Source: Alkalimonas amylolytica
GTDB taxonomy: Bacteria; Pseudomonadota; Gammaproteobacteria; Enterobacterales; Alteromonadaceae
Direction of reading: 5' to 3'
Assembly (NCBI RefSeq): GCF_900107845.1
Contig: NZ_FNRM01000007.1
Coordinates: 62,001 to 126,000 of the forward strand
DNA: 64,000 nucleotides
How positions within the stretch are numbered: position 1 is the first letter of the stretch; every line of letters starts with the position of its first letter. Below are positions 19,398 to 28,045 of the stretch, in pieces. The translations under genes were made by a program, and so were the position numbers. The notes beneath the pieces are model-generated. The model saw nothing but the letters and a program-made list of their open reading frames with translations. It searched no databases and had not been told where the DNA came from.

Positions 19398-20894
19398 ATG
19401 AGTGACAGTGTGAAAAGTAGCGACAATTCAGCGGTCTGGTTAAACAAGCACTGGTACTTTGATGCCAGGCATAATATTTTGCGAAAAAAAGATGGCGCAG
19501 CACAAGACATGGAGCATCAGTTGTTTGTGCTGCTTGATTATTTTATCCGGCGTGAACAGCAGGTGTTGTCCAAGGACCTGCTGCTGCAGGATAACTGGCC
19601 AGGACGGGTGGTTAACGAGGACAGTCTGACGGTCGCCATCAGCAAGCTACGCAAAGTCTTTGGTGAGAAAGCCAGGCAACCCAGCCTTATTAAAACCATA
19701 CCTGGTGTCGGTTACCAGTTTATTGGTCAGGTTCAGCCAGCGGAGTATGCAACAGAATTTAGTACAACCCAGTCGGATCGCGCTTCGTTGCTCAGAGCCT
19801 GGCCTTTGTTTGCTGCAGTATTGTTGATGAGCTGGCTGGCAGTGCCACTGCTGTTGCATGAGCCAGCCCCTTCGCAAACGATGCATCCGGATGCGGGTGC
19901 TAAGAAAGATTTAGTTATGCTGCAGGAATTAACGCAGCAGTCGGAGCAGGCTGCGCTTAGTCAGATCCCAGAGCTTTTAGCGCAGTGGCGTACTTTTTTG
20001 ATCGCAGAACCAGAGCAGGTGCAGGGGTACTGGTATCTGGCCTGGTTAAAAATACGTTTGCTGGGACAGCAGTTGCCTGAGCAACCGCAGCACTTTGGCG
20101 AACTGAACGCCTTGCTGCAAAAAGTGGTGACGCTGGAACCCACGCATGCAGAAGCATGGAGCTGGTTAGCGCGGTTGCATTTTTGGCACCAGGCGGATTA
20201 TGCGCAAGCTGCCAGCTATTACCAGCAGGCGTTGCAGCTCAAAAAAGATGCGGGTTTCTACTATGGCTATGCCGAAATGCAATTGGCTCGGGGCAAATTT
20301 GACGAGACCGTCGCCCTGGTGGACAAGGCACGGCAGCTAAGACCGCATGATTTTGCCTTTCCCGGGCTCGCCTGGGCCTATCAGCTGAGCGGCAGAAGTG
20401 AAGAGGCCTGGCAAGAATTGCTGCGCATCACGCAAACAGAGCGGGCTAGCGGGTTGTGGCACCGCTCAGCGCTGCGGATTACTCACGAACTCGGGCTTGA
20501 TCAGCAAAGCTTTGCCTCAATGCGCTGGTTGTTGCAACAAACGGACGAAGGGCAGGAGCAGCTTGCGGCAGTAGAGCATCATTTTCATCAAGGAGGGCTC
20601 ACCGCGGTTTACCGCTACTTGCTTGGTGTGCAATTTAGCGGGGATATCGGCCACTACCGACCACCTTTATCCTGGGCACGTTACGCGATCCTGGCGGATG
20701 AGCACGAAACTGCTCTGCAGTATTTCGAGCAGACGGTAGCTATCCGGCAGGCTCCGCTACTGTGGGCGGCCGTGGATCCATTTTACCAGCCTCTTCACTG
20801 CAGCCCTCCCTTTCAACGCTGGCTGGAAACGCTTCAGTTGGGTGAGTTACTGCAGCGTGCAGCATGTCTGCCAAAGCCATTCCCGGCAAAGTGA
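19398..20894 (+). CDS. Membrane-anchored winged-helix regulator with periplasmic TPR domain (paralog 1)
   Basis: A 498-residue ToxR/CadC-like regulator. Residues ~14-112 are an OmpR-type winged helix (EHQLFVLLDYFIRREQQVLSKDLL, NEDSLTVAISKLRKVFGE, LIKTIPGVGYQFIG). A single membrane helix at ~134-154 (AWPLFAAVLLMSWLAVPLLL) is followed by ~340 periplasmic residues rich in TPR-like helices (HAEAWSWLARLHFWHQADYAQAASYYQQALQL). The family binds DNA from the membrane and answers to an outer signal. I took ATG 19398 over the TTG three codons upstream. A close paralog lies at 21920-23383. Confidence 0.88.
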   Translation: MSDSVKSSDNSAVWLNKHWYFDARHNILRKKDGAAQDMEHQLFVLLDYFIRREQQVLSKDLLLQDNWPGRVVNEDSLTVAISKLRKVFGEKARQPSLIKTIPGVGYQFIGQVQPAEYATEFSTTQSDRASLLRAWPLFAAVLLMSWLAVPLLLHEPAPSQTMHPDAGAKKDLVMLQELTQQSEQAALSQIPELLAQWRTFLIAEPEQVQGYWYLAWLKIRLLGQQLPEQPQHFGELNALLQKVVTLEPTHAEAWSWLARLHFWHQADYAQAASYYQQALQLKKDAGFYYGYAEMQLARGKFDETVALVDKARQLRPHDFAFPGLAWAYQLSGRSEEAWQELLRITQTERASGLWHRSALRITHELGLDQQSFASMRWLLQQTDEGQEQLAAVEHHFHQGGLTAVYRYLLGVQFSGDIGHYRPPLSWARYAILADEHETALQYFEQTVAIRQAPLLWAAVDPFYQPLHCSPPFQRWLETLQLGELLQRAACLPKPFPAK

Positions 20895-20932
20895 CCTTGC
20901 TCACTCCAACTGCTGCTTGTTTTGGCTTGATA

Positions 20933-21682
20933 TCAGAATGTGTAAGCCCAGCCGGCTACCAGGGTGTAAAAACTCTGGCTGTCTACCATCTCACTGCGAT
21001 GTTCTCCGATGAAGCGGGCAAACTGGCTGCTGACAATCAGCTTGCTGTTGGTTGACGTTGCTTTCATCAGGGTGATGCCCGATTGCACTCTAAAACGGCC
21101 TTTGGCCTGATAGTGGTTCAATCCGGTTCGGTCCGACTCGGTCTCACTGATGCCAAAGTAATAATTGCCGATCTTGCTATCCCAGTAATGCACACTGAGT
21201 TCTGGCACAACAACCAAACCAAGTTTATCCCACTGAAAAGCGCGCCCCACCGTTACGGCCGAGGTCACTCCATGGTGGGTCCCGGTGATGTCTGTCATCA
21301 GCGAGGCTTTGGTATGGTAATCGCCGTATTGATATGCCAGCTCTATGCCTGCCAGGTAACTGAAGCGGCGTTTGTCCAGAGCGCTGATCGCTGGATCGCT
21401 GGCTTTTTTGGGATCAAAGTAACCCGCAGCCGGGGCTAACTTCGCAGAAAACCGGATCGGCTGGTTCTTATTCAGCTGGTAAGCAGCTTCCAAGCCATGA
21501 ATACTGAATCGATCGCCCTGATAGCTGAACCAGGGGAGTACAAATTGCTCCGAAGTAACGCTTTTGTAGGGGGTGGCATAGTGAATCATACCAATACCCA
21601 GCTCGCGTTCGGCAGCCTGCACTGCTATAAATTTACCAGTGATGATCATGGCCACTGCCGTCCAAAGAGTCATAGATTTCAT
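20933..21682 (-). CDS. MipA/OmpV family outer-membrane protein
   Basis: A 249-residue beta-barrel with a signal peptide (AVAMIITGKFIAVQAAE). The repeated amphipathic strands, GLEAAYQLNKNQPIRFSAKLAPAAGYF, and the C-terminal ending FYTLVAGWAYTF with terminal Phe fit MipA/OmpV proteins, which are scaffolds for murein enzymes or porins in the outer membrane. It sits between two paralogous membrane-anchored regulators and is divergent from the second one. That shared 237-base promoter region carries copy B of the 30-base element, so regulation by one or both paralogs is likely. Confidence 0.85.
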   Translation of the reverse strand: MKSMTLWTAVAMIITGKFIAVQAAERELGIGMIHYATPYKSVTSEQFVLPWFSYQGDRFSIHGLEAAYQLNKNQPIRFSAKLAPAAGYFDPKKASDPAISALDKRRFSYLAGIELAYQYGDYHTKASLMTDITGTHHGVTSAVTVGRAFQWDKLGLVVVPELSVHYWDSKIGNYYFGISETESDRTGLNHYQAKGRFRVQSGITLMKATSTNSKLIVSSQFARFIGEHRSEMVDSQSFYTLVAGWAYTF

Positions 21683-21806
21683 AGGTTGTCCTGTTACTGT
21701 ATACTGATTAAATCGAGGTGGCCTGGTATGCTCAGTGAGCCAGGCCGGGAGCGCGGATTGTAGAGAACTGGCGTGCAGCTGGCTTATTAAATGCTCTGAA
21801 TTATTC

Positions 21807-21836
21807 TGAAGTATGGTCTTCAGGATCCTTAGCTTG
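21807..21836 (+). promoter_or_regulatory. Repeated element, copy B (candidate regulator-binding site)
   Basis: The partner of the element at 17485-17514. It lies 84 bases before the second regulator and 125 bases before mipA on the other strand. TGAAGT, CTTCAG, ATCCTTA and CTTG are all conserved with identical spacing, and the CTTCA/CTTAG half-sites are again ten bases apart. Confidence 0.5.
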
Positions 21837-21919
21837 CCAAGAGTAAGAGGGAAAGCAGAATTCGCGTCTCAGCTATGAGTGCAGCCAGGACTATGTCTGG
21901 TTGCTTTCTGGTTCCAACA

Positions 21920-23383
21920 ATGAGTACGATCATGAATCACAATGCAAGTCGCCCAGTTTGGCTGAACGATGATTGGTATTTCGATGCAACCCGCAATATC
22001 TTGCGAAAAGATGGGATGCAGTATGAGATGGAGCATCAGCTGTTTGTATTGTTGGATTACTTTGTGCAGCGTGAACAGCAGGTGCTTGGCAAAGACCGGC
22101 TCATCACCGACAACTGGCCTGGCAAGGTGGTGAACGAAGACAGCCTGACGGTGGCTATCAGCAAGTTACGTAAAGTCTTTGGTGAACAAGCCAAGCAACC
22201 CACCCTGATTAAGACTATTCCTGGTATCGGTTATCAGTTTATTGCCTCTGTGCGCCAGGCTGAAGATGCCGCACCAGAGGCTATAGCAAAGGCCAGGAGG
22301 CGCTCTATCCTGAAAGCCTGGCCTCTCTTTGCTGCAGTATTGCTGATGAGTTGGCTGGCATTGCCCTGGCTGTTGCAAGAGCCTGAGCCCATGGCCCAGC
22401 CGCAGCAGGATGCGGGAGTTACCGCAGACATCACACCACTGCAGCGGTTGATACAGCAATCGGAGCAGGCTGAGCGTTCACAGATCCCTGATTTGTTGGA
22501 TAAGTGGCGGAATATGTTGCTGCAAGACCCGGAGTTGGTGCAGGGGTACTGGCATCTGGCCTGGCTAAAGATCCGCTTACTGGGCAACGACTTGCCAGAG
22601 CAACCGCAGCATTTTGCCGAGCTGAATGCCTTGCTGCAACGAGTGGTTGCGCTGGAGCCTGGGCATGCTGAAGCCTGGAGCTGGCTGGCGCGCATTCACT
22701 TCTGGCACCGCTCAGACTATGCCCAATCGGCGGCCTATTTTGAGCAGGCCTTGCAGCTCAAAGAAGACGCGAACTTTTATTATGCCTATGGCGAAATGCT
22801 GCTGGCCCATGGTCAGTTTGAGGCAACTTTTGAGCTGGCTAACCGGGCGCTACAAATGCTGCCGCATTTGTACGCTTTTCCAGGGATGGCCTGGGCCTAC
22901 CAGCTGAGTGGTCATACCGATGAAGCCTGGCGCGAATTGCAGCGCATTGGCCAAACAGAACGACAAACCAAGATGTGGCACTGCTCTGCACTACGAATCA
23001 GTTACGAGCTAGGCTTGTACGAGCACACTTTCCAGTCATTGCAGTGGTTATTGCAGCAAAGTGACGAAGGGCGTCGTCATCTGCATGAGGTCACTAAACT
23101 TTATCAAACCGAGGGCATGCCGGCGGTGTTTGGCTACTTACTGGCCCATGAGTTTACCGACGACATTGGCCACTACCGGCCACCCTTGTCCTGGGCGCGC
23201 TACGCCATTTTAACTGGCGACCTGGAAACAGCTGAACAGCTTTTTCAGCAAGCCGCAGCACTTAGGCAGATCCCTTTGCTGTGGGCGGCCGTTGATCCTG
23301 TGTATGCCCCCCTGCATCAAAGCCCTGTTTTCACCAACTGGCTGCAGAGCATTCAGCTTTCAGAGACGATGCTGGCACGTTAG
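21920..23383 (+). CDS. Membrane-anchored winged-helix regulator with periplasmic TPR domain (paralog 2)
   Basis: A 487-residue paralog of the protein at 19398-20894, with the same order: winged helix (~14-110), membrane helix (AWPLFAAVLLMSWLALPWLL), periplasmic TPR-like region. Identity is visibly high throughout; strings such as NEDSLTVAISKLRKVFGE and GHYRPPLSWARYAIL are identical. I chose ATG 21920 because it gives the same 16-residue N-terminus as paralog 1 before VWLN; the frame opens at 21875. Divergence is highest in the juxtamembrane linker and the far C-terminus, suggesting different inputs. It ends in a four-base overlap with a convergent hydrolase. Confidence 0.88.
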   Translation: MSTIMNHNASRPVWLNDDWYFDATRNILRKDGMQYEMEHQLFVLLDYFVQREQQVLGKDRLITDNWPGKVVNEDSLTVAISKLRKVFGEQAKQPTLIKTIPGIGYQFIASVRQAEDAAPEAIAKARRRSILKAWPLFAAVLLMSWLALPWLLQEPEPMAQPQQDAGVTADITPLQRLIQQSEQAERSQIPDLLDKWRNMLLQDPELVQGYWHLAWLKIRLLGNDLPEQPQHFAELNALLQRVVALEPGHAEAWSWLARIHFWHRSDYAQSAAYFEQALQLKEDANFYYAYGEMLLAHGQFEATFELANRALQMLPHLYAFPGMAWAYQLSGHTDEAWRELQRIGQTERQTKMWHCSALRISYELGLYEHTFQSLQWLLQQSDEGRRHLHEVTKLYQTEGMPAVFGYLLAHEFTDDIGHYRPPLSWARYAILTGDLETAEQLFQQAAALRQIPLLWAAVDPVYAPLHQSPVFTNWLQSIQLSETMLAR

Positions 23384-24213
23384 TGCGGTTGTGTATTGGC
23401 CTCTAGCCATTGGCGGATTTTGTCCCGGCTCTGTGTTGAGAATGGAAGCGCGCGCCAGCTGCCCTGATAACAGCTGGGGGCTATTTTAAACGAATGCTCT
23501 TCGCCTGCGGCGACGTAATAGTCCATGTTATCGGGTAGACTTTCGGGGAATAGGCGCTCCAACGCTTGCAGACTCCATGTTGGGCTAACCAAGGGATCGT
23601 TTTCGCCAAACATCATTAAAAACGGTTGATGGATGGCTTTGAGATAAGCATCCGGCTCGAAATCTTTGATCAGATTCAACTGGCGCAGATTCCCTTTCCA
23701 GCCTACCAGCGAAATAAAGAACAGATTGCGGCTGACTTGACGGCTGGCTTTACGCTCAGCCTCTTGCTGCGACAAGCCTTGCTTGCAGTGCAGAATGCTG
23801 GCGGCATCGTTGATCATTTGCCGCCGCACGCCAAAGGTTGGCCCGGCCATGCTGATGCCACCGGCAAATAATTCCGGATAGTCTGCCAGGGCAATCTGCA
23901 CGATCCAACCACCCTGGCTATGGCCCACCACAAAAATTTGCTCATGGTCGATAAAATCGTACTCCCGCAGATGAAGCGCGACATTGCGTGCATCCAGCGC
24001 TCTTTGCTCAAAGCTGGTGCTGTACCAGACACCTTCGGAGTCGCCCAGGCCCCGTTTATCAAAGTACACCATGGTGAATCCTTGCTCGACCAGGTTGTGG
24101 TCAAAAAAGAACTCCGTAGTGCTTTGGTAATTTTTAAGGGTGGATCCTGTGCCAGAACCAACCAGGAAAATAATGGCAGGTTGCTTACTGCGAATGGTGT
24201 TGTCACGGACCAT
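23380..24213 (-). CDS. Alpha/beta hydrolase, probably 5'-damaged
   Basis: A 277-residue hydrolase with the nucleophile GHSQGG (IFVVGHSQGGWIVQIAL), oxyanion-region GSGTGS, an acid in FGENDPLVSP and a histidine in GEEHSFKIAP. ATG 24213 leaves out conserved-looking sequence: the same frame continues upstream for 42 more codons (including IERIPFKAPSEGALLDGY and an AQA-D site like a signal-peptidase cut) without any ATG. It is closed by TAA at 24337-24339, beyond which the frame has ATG 24363. The gene therefore seems to have lost its start and signal peptide, or uses an unusual start. Activity is uncertain. Confidence 0.75.
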   Translation of the reverse strand: MVRDNTIRSKQPAIIFLVGSGTGSTLKNYQSTTEFFFDHNLVEQGFTMVYFDKRGLGDSEGVWYSTSFEQRALDARNVALHLREYDFIDHEQIFVVGHSQGGWIVQIALADYPELFAGGISMAGPTFGVRRQMINDAASILHCKQGLSQQEAERKASRQVSRNLFFISLVGWKGNLRQLNLIKDFEPDAYLKAIHQPFLMMFGENDPLVSPTWSLQALERLFPESLPDNMDYYVAAGEEHSFKIAPSCYQGSWRALPFSTQSRDKIRQWLEANTQPH

Positions 24214-24584
24214 ATAGCCATCGAGTAAAGCACCTTCGCTCGGCGCTTTAAATGGGATCCGTTCTATGGTGCTTGTTGCCTTTGCTGTATCAGCCTGGGC
24301 TGGCTCGTTTATTTCGTGCAGCCGTGAATGTGCTGGTTATTTTCTATACAACCCGGCTTGCATCAAGTTAAATCTACCATTCAACACATTTAATAAGGTT
24401 TAATGCAGGTGTTTTATCTGAGTTTGTCTAGCATGTCTGCGGAAAAGACGACAAAGCTTGTGATGGGGTTTCAATAAGCCTCATTTGAAACAAAGCCTTA
24501 CACTCTATGACAACTTTCGGTTGCCTGGAGTATTACACTACTACCGGTACTTTTTAGCGGTTGGTACGATTTGGAGAAAACCGG
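24214..24584. other. Intergenic region with the lost 5' part of the hydrolase
   Basis: On the minus strand, 24214-24336 keeps coding-like sequence in frame with the downstream hydrolase, followed by TAA 24337-24339 and eight further codons to ATG 24363. The rest, up to the amidohydrolase start, is AT-rich and should hold that gene's promoter; no clear -35/-10 pair stands out. Confidence 0.45.
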
Positions 24585-25805
24585 ATGCGATTACTATTCA
24601 TGTGCTGTGCTTTGTTGGTGGCAGGCCCCTCGATGGCAGCGACCGCTTTGTTGAATGGTCACTGGTATCAGGAGGGCACCTTTGTTGCCCAGACCTGGTA
24701 TGTGCGGGATGGTGTGCTGACCCAGCAGGCACCTGCTGAAATCCACCGAAGTGTGGATTTGCAGGGTGGTTTTGTGGTGCCGCCTTATGCCGAAGCGCAC
24801 AATCACAACCTGCAAAATCCCTGGCTGGCGCAGAACTTTCATCAACGCTACCTGCAAGATGGGGTCTTTTATGGCCTGATGATGTGTGGCAGCCATCAAA
24901 GCTATAGCGATACCCAAGCGGTGCTGGCGGAGCTGACCTTGGATATCGAGCTGGTTGGAGCCTGTATTTCCAGCTCCGATGGCCATCCGCTGCGCATGGC
25001 GCTGCGCACTGAGCCGGGGCAGCCTGAAGTGACGGCCGAAGAGGTCTATGACCAGTCCTTTATTGTGATCGACACCCTGGACGATATCGCTACCAAGTGG
25101 CCGCTGTTTGCACACAATAACGCCCGTTGGGCGAAGATTATTCTGGTGCATCATGAACGCTCAGAGCGTCGTGGCGAGCAGCAGTACTTTGGTGTCAATG
25201 GTTTGCAGCCAAAGGTGGTGAAGCCGCTGGTGGCTTTTTTGCAGCAGCAAGGGGTGCGGGTGGCGGCGCATGTCGAGTCGGCGGCAGACTTTGCCCTGGC
25301 GGTGGAAGCCGGTGTGGATTTGATTGCCCATCTGCCTGGTTATCAGTGGTGGCAGGGCTATGCGCCAGAACTGTACCGACTGAGCGATGAAGCCATTGCT
25401 TTGGCTGCAGATAAGCAGATCCCACTGGTTGCCACGGCAGGCGTCAGTCCGCTGTTTTATGCCAGCCAACCAGAGCAGCTGGAGCGCGTGAAGGCACTGC
25501 AGCGGCAAAATCTGCAGCGCCTGTTGCAAGCCGGAGTGCCCATGCTGATGGGGTCGGACCGCTTCGATGCCAATGTGCTGGCCGAGGTGGATTATTTGCA
25601 TAGCCTGGATGTTTTTAGCGAACCGCAGCTATTGCAATTGCTGGTATCGGATACGGCGCGCTTTTTGTTCCCCGGGCGGGCACTGGGCCGGTTTGCCGAG
25701 GGGTATGAAGCAAGCTTGCTGGTGCTGGATGCCAACCCACTGGACGATTGGTCGGCCCTGCGGCGTATACAATTAAAGATGCGGCAAGGTCAGTTGCTGG
25801 ATTAG
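24585..25805 (+). CDS. Exported amidohydrolase family protein
   Basis: A 406-residue metal-dependent hydrolase. ATG 24585 (after GGAG) starts a signal peptide ending AGPSMAA. The metal-binding HxH is in EAHNHNLQNPW (~residue 70). Later histidines in KIILVHHE, RVAAHVESAAD and LIAHLPG, and the Asp in LMGSDRFD, complete the amidohydrolase pattern. The typical small N- and C-terminal beta domain is present (VRDGVLTQQAPAE... YEASLLVLDANPLDDWSALRRI). It resembles imidazolonepropionase/dihydroorotase-like periplasmic enzymes, but the substrate is unknown. Confidence 0.85.
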   Translation: MRLLFMCCALLVAGPSMAATALLNGHWYQEGTFVAQTWYVRDGVLTQQAPAEIHRSVDLQGGFVVPPYAEAHNHNLQNPWLAQNFHQRYLQDGVFYGLMMCGSHQSYSDTQAVLAELTLDIELVGACISSSDGHPLRMALRTEPGQPEVTAEEVYDQSFIVIDTLDDIATKWPLFAHNNARWAKIILVHHERSERRGEQQYFGVNGLQPKVVKPLVAFLQQQGVRVAAHVESAADFALAVEAGVDLIAHLPGYQWWQGYAPELYRLSDEAIALAADKQIPLVATAGVSPLFYASQPEQLERVKALQRQNLQRLLQAGVPMLMGSDRFDANVLAEVDYLHSLDVFSEPQLLQLLVSDTARFLFPGRALGRFAEGYEASLLVLDANPLDDWSALRRIQLKMRQGQLLD

Positions 25806-25894
25806 CGTTTTAGCATGCTTCAACAGATTTAAGCTGCTAATTGAACATGCGTGATGCAAGCTGCCGCTTTTGAAATAATTTGATGGACCTTTCT

Positions 25895-26323
25895 ATGATT
25901 CGAAAAGCAACTCAGGATGATTTTGCCGAGCTGTCTGAACTCTGGTTGCGGGCATCCTGCCAGGCGCATCCTTTTATTGCGGAGGATTTTTGGCAGCAAC
26001 AGCAGATGGCGATGCAGCACAACTACTTGCCGCTGGCCAGGAACTATGTCTACCAGGCCGCGCCTGCATCACCTATCGCGGGCTTTGCCTCGGTGGTGCA
26101 GCATAAGCTGGCCGCACTTTTTGTTGCCCCGGAGCAACAAGGGCAAGGCATTGGTTGGACCTTGCTGACCCATGTCACTCAACTGCAGCCTTTGCTGGAA
26201 CTGGATGTGTTCGAACAAAACCTGGATGCACTGCGCTTTTATTATCGCTTTGGTTGTCGCTTAAAAGAGCGTGGCCTGCATCCGGAGACACAGGCCTGGC
26301 AATTAACGTTGGTCTATCCCTGA
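25895..26323 (+). CDS. GNAT family N-acetyltransferase (YjaB-like)
   Basis: A 142-residue GNAT protein beginning MIRKATQDDFAELSELWLRAS, a common start in YjaB-type acetyltransferases, with the segment SCQAHPFIAEDFW. The acetyl-CoA loop is VAPEQQGQGIGWTLL, and LDALRFYYRFGCRLKERG is the usual motif B end. ATG 25883 is an equally possible start four codons upstream. Substrate unknown. It meets the propeller gene on the other strand with a one-base gap. Confidence 0.85.
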   Translation: MIRKATQDDFAELSELWLRASCQAHPFIAEDFWQQQQMAMQHNYLPLARNYVYQAAPASPIAGFASVVQHKLAALFVAPEQQGQGIGWTLLTHVTQLQPLLELDVFEQNLDALRFYYRFGCRLKERGLHPETQAWQLTLVYP

Positions 26324-26324
26324 G

Positions 26325-27656
26325 TTACTCGTTATCCACATATAATACAAAGCGCAGCAGCACACCATCGGTACTGGTGATGTACAGCTGGTTATTGTGT
26401 ACGGTTGGCGTGGCCAGGAAACCGCCATTGTGCAAAATGCGCTGCATAATGGCATAGCTATCGTGGCGCCAGTCGTTTTGTCCCAGGCGCTGATAATCAA
26501 AGCGGCCGCTTTCGGCATGCATCACCTGATAGCGGTCTGCTGTCGCCGTCTCCGTGCGATAAGCTTGCAGCAGCTCACCGCTGCTGCTATCGAGCAACAG
26601 CATGTCACCGCGCATACTGGCGATCAGCACCTGGCCGTCAAACACCAGAGGGGAGCTAAAGGTCCAGACAAAGGTACGGTGGCGCCAGCGCTCTTGACCC
26701 GTTGTTTTATCAAGCGCCAGTAACCAGCCAGTATCCGAGGTGCCGACATAGAGGCTGTGGTCATCAAACGAAGGGGTACCGACAATCCAGGAGCGCTCCG
26801 CGTCGTAACGCCACAGCTTAGCGCCTGTTTGGAGATCAAGGGCATAGAGGTAGCCATCGCGAGAGCCCATATAAACGCGGTCGCCATCCACCACCGGGCT
26901 GGACTGAATACCGAACCAGACCTTGAGCCTCTGCTCGGTTGCTGTTTGAAAGCGCCACTGCTCTTCGCCACTGTGTCTATCCAGGGCGTACAGTGCGCCA
27001 TCCCAACTGCTTACCAGTACTAAATCACCTGACAGCGCCGGTGAACTGTGTACCATACCACCGGTTTTAAAGGCCCAGCGTAATTTGCCGGTATCGGCAT
27101 CCAGCGCATACAGGTGTTGATCGCTGCTGCCAAAGTACAGCATGCCATCGTGAACCAGTGCGGACGACAGGAAGAAATCCCAGGGATCGGTAACAGGCTT
27201 ATCGGCCTGAATGCCCAGATAACCCCAGCCAGCGAAACGCTGCTCACCCAGGGTACGAAAACGCCATAATTCTAGCCCTGTGGTTAAATCAACGGCATAA
27301 AGGTGATCATCCAGACTCAGTTGATACACCGTGTTGTTGTGGACGGTAGGCGTGGCGCTCAGGGCCCCTCCGGTTGGGAAAATCCACTGAATGGCTTTGG
27401 TGGGATGGTGAAAGGCATACAGATTGCCGTTCTCTGAGGCCAGCAGCACTGTATCGCCAGCAATTACTGGTGAGCTGACCACCAGGCCTGGTAATCTGAG
27501 CTGCCAGTCGGGTTCATCCTGCCAACCCTTCATCGAGGCATGAATATAACTGTTACGGTCTGTGTTGTGTTTGAAGCCGCTCTGTCCATCAGCCCATAGC
27601 AGGAAGCTATGGCTCAGCAGGTACAGGGCCAGCAGATAGTGTGTGATTTGTTGCAT
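26325..27656 (-). CDS. PQQ-type beta-propeller repeat protein, exported
   Basis: A 443-residue protein from ATG 27656, which begins a signal peptide (THYLLALYLLSHSFLLWADG); the frame is open much further upstream but that part is not protein-like. At least six repeats contain the propeller pattern LYALDxxTGxxxWRF (LYAVDLTTGLELWRF, LYALDADTGKLRWAF, LYALDRHSGEEQWRF, LYALDLQTGAKLWRY, LLALDKTTGQERWRH). It resembles BamB and PQQ-binding propellers but has no dehydrogenase catalytic segment and no lipobox. It is likely a periplasmic scaffold or binding protein. Confidence 0.85.
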   Translation of the reverse strand: MQQITHYLLALYLLSHSFLLWADGQSGFKHNTDRNSYIHASMKGWQDEPDWQLRLPGLVVSSPVIAGDTVLLASENGNLYAFHHPTKAIQWIFPTGGALSATPTVHNNTVYQLSLDDHLYAVDLTTGLELWRFRTLGEQRFAGWGYLGIQADKPVTDPWDFFLSSALVHDGMLYFGSSDQHLYALDADTGKLRWAFKTGGMVHSSPALSGDLVLVSSWDGALYALDRHSGEEQWRFQTATEQRLKVWFGIQSSPVVDGDRVYMGSRDGYLYALDLQTGAKLWRYDAERSWIVGTPSFDDHSLYVGTSDTGWLLALDKTTGQERWRHRTFVWTFSSPLVFDGQVLIASMRGDMLLLDSSSGELLQAYRTETATADRYQVMHAESGRFDYQRLGQNDWRHDSYAIMQRILHNGGFLATPTVHNNQLYITSTDGVLLRFVLYVDNE

Positions 27657-27832
27657 AGGTTGTGCTCCATCAAAAGGAGCTGTGAGTCTGCGGTGGGTTA
27701 AGGAGGATGTCCTGAAGATGATGTTAATTCGTGCCTTCAGTTTTCTTAAGGTGCGCTTTAAGCGAGTTTCAGGACTATTTATCCGCTCAGGGGGCATCTT
27801 GCAGTCATGGAGACGAACCAAGGTGTCATGCG

Positions 27833-28003
27833 ATGACAAAGCGCTATGCAATGCTGGCCATGATCTGTCTGGAACTACTAAGTGGGTGTCGGGCAGGCTG
27901 GCATGACCATGTCGCCAGCATGTCTGAAGGGGCAGATGCTAAGGCTTTTACTCTGGGCCCGGTTAAACCGGCAGAGCCGGTGGCCTGGCCGCTCTTGATG
28001 TAA
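27833..28003 (+). CDS. Possible small lipoprotein, unknown
   Basis: A 56-residue open frame starting ATG 27833 with a short hydrophobic N-terminus ending in a lipobox-like LLSGC (MTKRYAMLAMICLELLSGC), then a mature part of 38 residues rich in Pro and Ala. An AAGGTG lies about five bases before the start. No family is recognised. Small size makes it doubtful, but the lipobox and the site together favour it slightly. Confidence 0.35.
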   Translation: MTKRYAMLAMICLELLSGCRAGWHDHVASMSEGADAKAFTLGPVKPAEPVAWPLLM

Positions 28004-28045
28004 CCAGCCCGACATCCTGCCGGGCCTGGTTTCCCTGTAGTAAAA

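Noticed and set aside
24265-24402. A 45-codon plus-strand frame starting with a signal-peptide-like stretch (MVLVAFAVSAWA)
   Set aside because: It is antisense to the coding-like upstream part of the hydrolase and has no good ribosome site; the hydrophobic start is probably a complement effect.
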